From: Bacteroidia bacterium
GTDB taxonomy: Bacteria > Bacteroidota > Bacteroidia > Cytophagales > Cyclobacteriaceae
Assembly (NCBI GenBank): GCA_016650355.1
Contig: JAENVX010000325.1
Span: forward strand, 1-13,702
Length of the DNA: 13,702 bases
Direction: 5' to 3'
Positions 13,518 to 13,702 of the stretch are shown piece after piece. The position numbers and the translations under genes were made by a program. Below the pieces are notes generated by a model. That model was not told the origin of the DNA, ran no database searches, and was given only the letters and a program-made list of their open reading frames with translations. The number at the start of each line of letters is the position of its first letter. The stretch's first letter is position 1.

Positions 13518-13702
13518 ATGAGTAAAGAAAGCGATGAACATTTGGTGAACGTTGCTAGAGATGGCGATATGGCAGCTTTCAAAGAGTTGGTAGACCGTCA
13601 TGAAAGCAAAATTGCTGGGGTTGTGAAGTCCATGTTGGGTGACACAACAGAAGCTGTAGACGTTGGGCAGGAAGTGTTTATACGCTTCTATGAAGCGCTT
13701 GA
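13518..13702 (+). CDS. RNA polymerase ECF-family sigma factor (sigma 2), 5' part
   Basis: The first 61 codons of a second ECF sigma factor; the gene runs off the right edge. HLVNVARDGDMAAFKELVDRH (residues 8-28, key GD-MAAF) is the usual start of the sigma2 domain, and DVGQEVFIRFYEAL (about 48-61) is the region 2.2 core-binding helix. The ATG at 13518 gives the normal ECF beginning, with AGGA just upstream. It is not a copy of sigma 1: the proteins share only family-level residues. A predicted ECF-type promoter lies upstream and is mirrored by one driving the divergent His-rich gene, suggesting autoregulation plus control of that gene. Whether an anti-sigma factor follows cannot be seen. Confidence 0.9.
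   Translation, partial: MSKESDEHLVNVARDGDMAAFKELVDRHESKIAGVVKSMLGDTTEAVDVGQEVFIRFYEAL

Noticed and set aside
1..13702. CRISPR array, tRNA/rRNA genes, insertion sequences or phage genes
   Set aside because: I saw no regularly spaced repeats, no cloverleaf-like gene, no transposase or integrase motifs and no target-site duplications.

Overview
The window is about 13.7 kb of moderately AT-rich, densely coded DNA from a member of the Bacteroidota, most likely a Cytophagales-type bacterium. This is inferred from gene content and style: many short exported proteins whose signal peptides end in A-Q, a SusC-era style TonB receptor, an 806-residue FtsX-type permease, ECF sigma factors paired with small membrane proteins, a near absence of clear Shine-Dalgarno sites and frequent GTG/TTG alternatives. 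I see no tRNA, rRNA, CRISPR, transposase or phage gene, and the species cannot be named from this sequence.

Layout. (1) 1-1665, plus: the C-terminal part of ribonuclease R, overlapped by a polyprenyl diphosphate synthase gene. (2) 1670-2979, minus: a rhodanese-like lipoprotein followed by a beta-propeller-like lipoprotein. (3) 3078-5912, minus: a small three-helix membrane protein (DUF6249-like) followed by a large FtsX/MacB-type permease with no ATPase gene nearby. (4) 6111-7057, plus: ECF sigma factor 1 and a translationally coupled small membrane protein, a putative anti-sigma factor. (5) 7165-10576, plus: an uncharacterised membrane-anchored protein, a TonB-dependent receptor and a PepSY membrane protein, probably an iron, heme or metal uptake set. 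(6) 10613-11638, minus: a YiaK/DlgD-like 2,3-diketo-L-gulonate reductase. (7) 11755-12952, minus: a second PepSY membrane protein followed by an apparently exported O-methyltransferase. (8) 13051-13311, minus: a small exported His-rich protein, divergent from (9) 13518-end, plus: the N-terminal part of ECF sigma factor 2.

The most interesting structure lies in the two divergent intergenic regions next to the sigma factor genes. Between DUF6249 and sigma 1, a perfect 12-bp inverted repeat (TTTCTGCAACAT on each outgoing strand) is followed on both strands, after exactly 16 bases, by GTCTWAC. Between the His-rich gene and sigma 2, each outgoing strand carries TGGAATAAAA, then 8 or 9 bases, then CTGATGTCTAATWAGAA. 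Both arrangements look like back-to-back ECF-type promoters. Each sigma factor would then drive its own gene and the divergent neighbour: the membrane protein/permease operon for sigma 1 and the His-rich exported protein for sigma 2. The -35 elements differ (TGCAAC against TGGAAT) while the -10 core GTCT is shared, suggesting two insulated circuits built on one plan. This is inferred from sequence symmetry and known ECF promoter logic, with no expression data.
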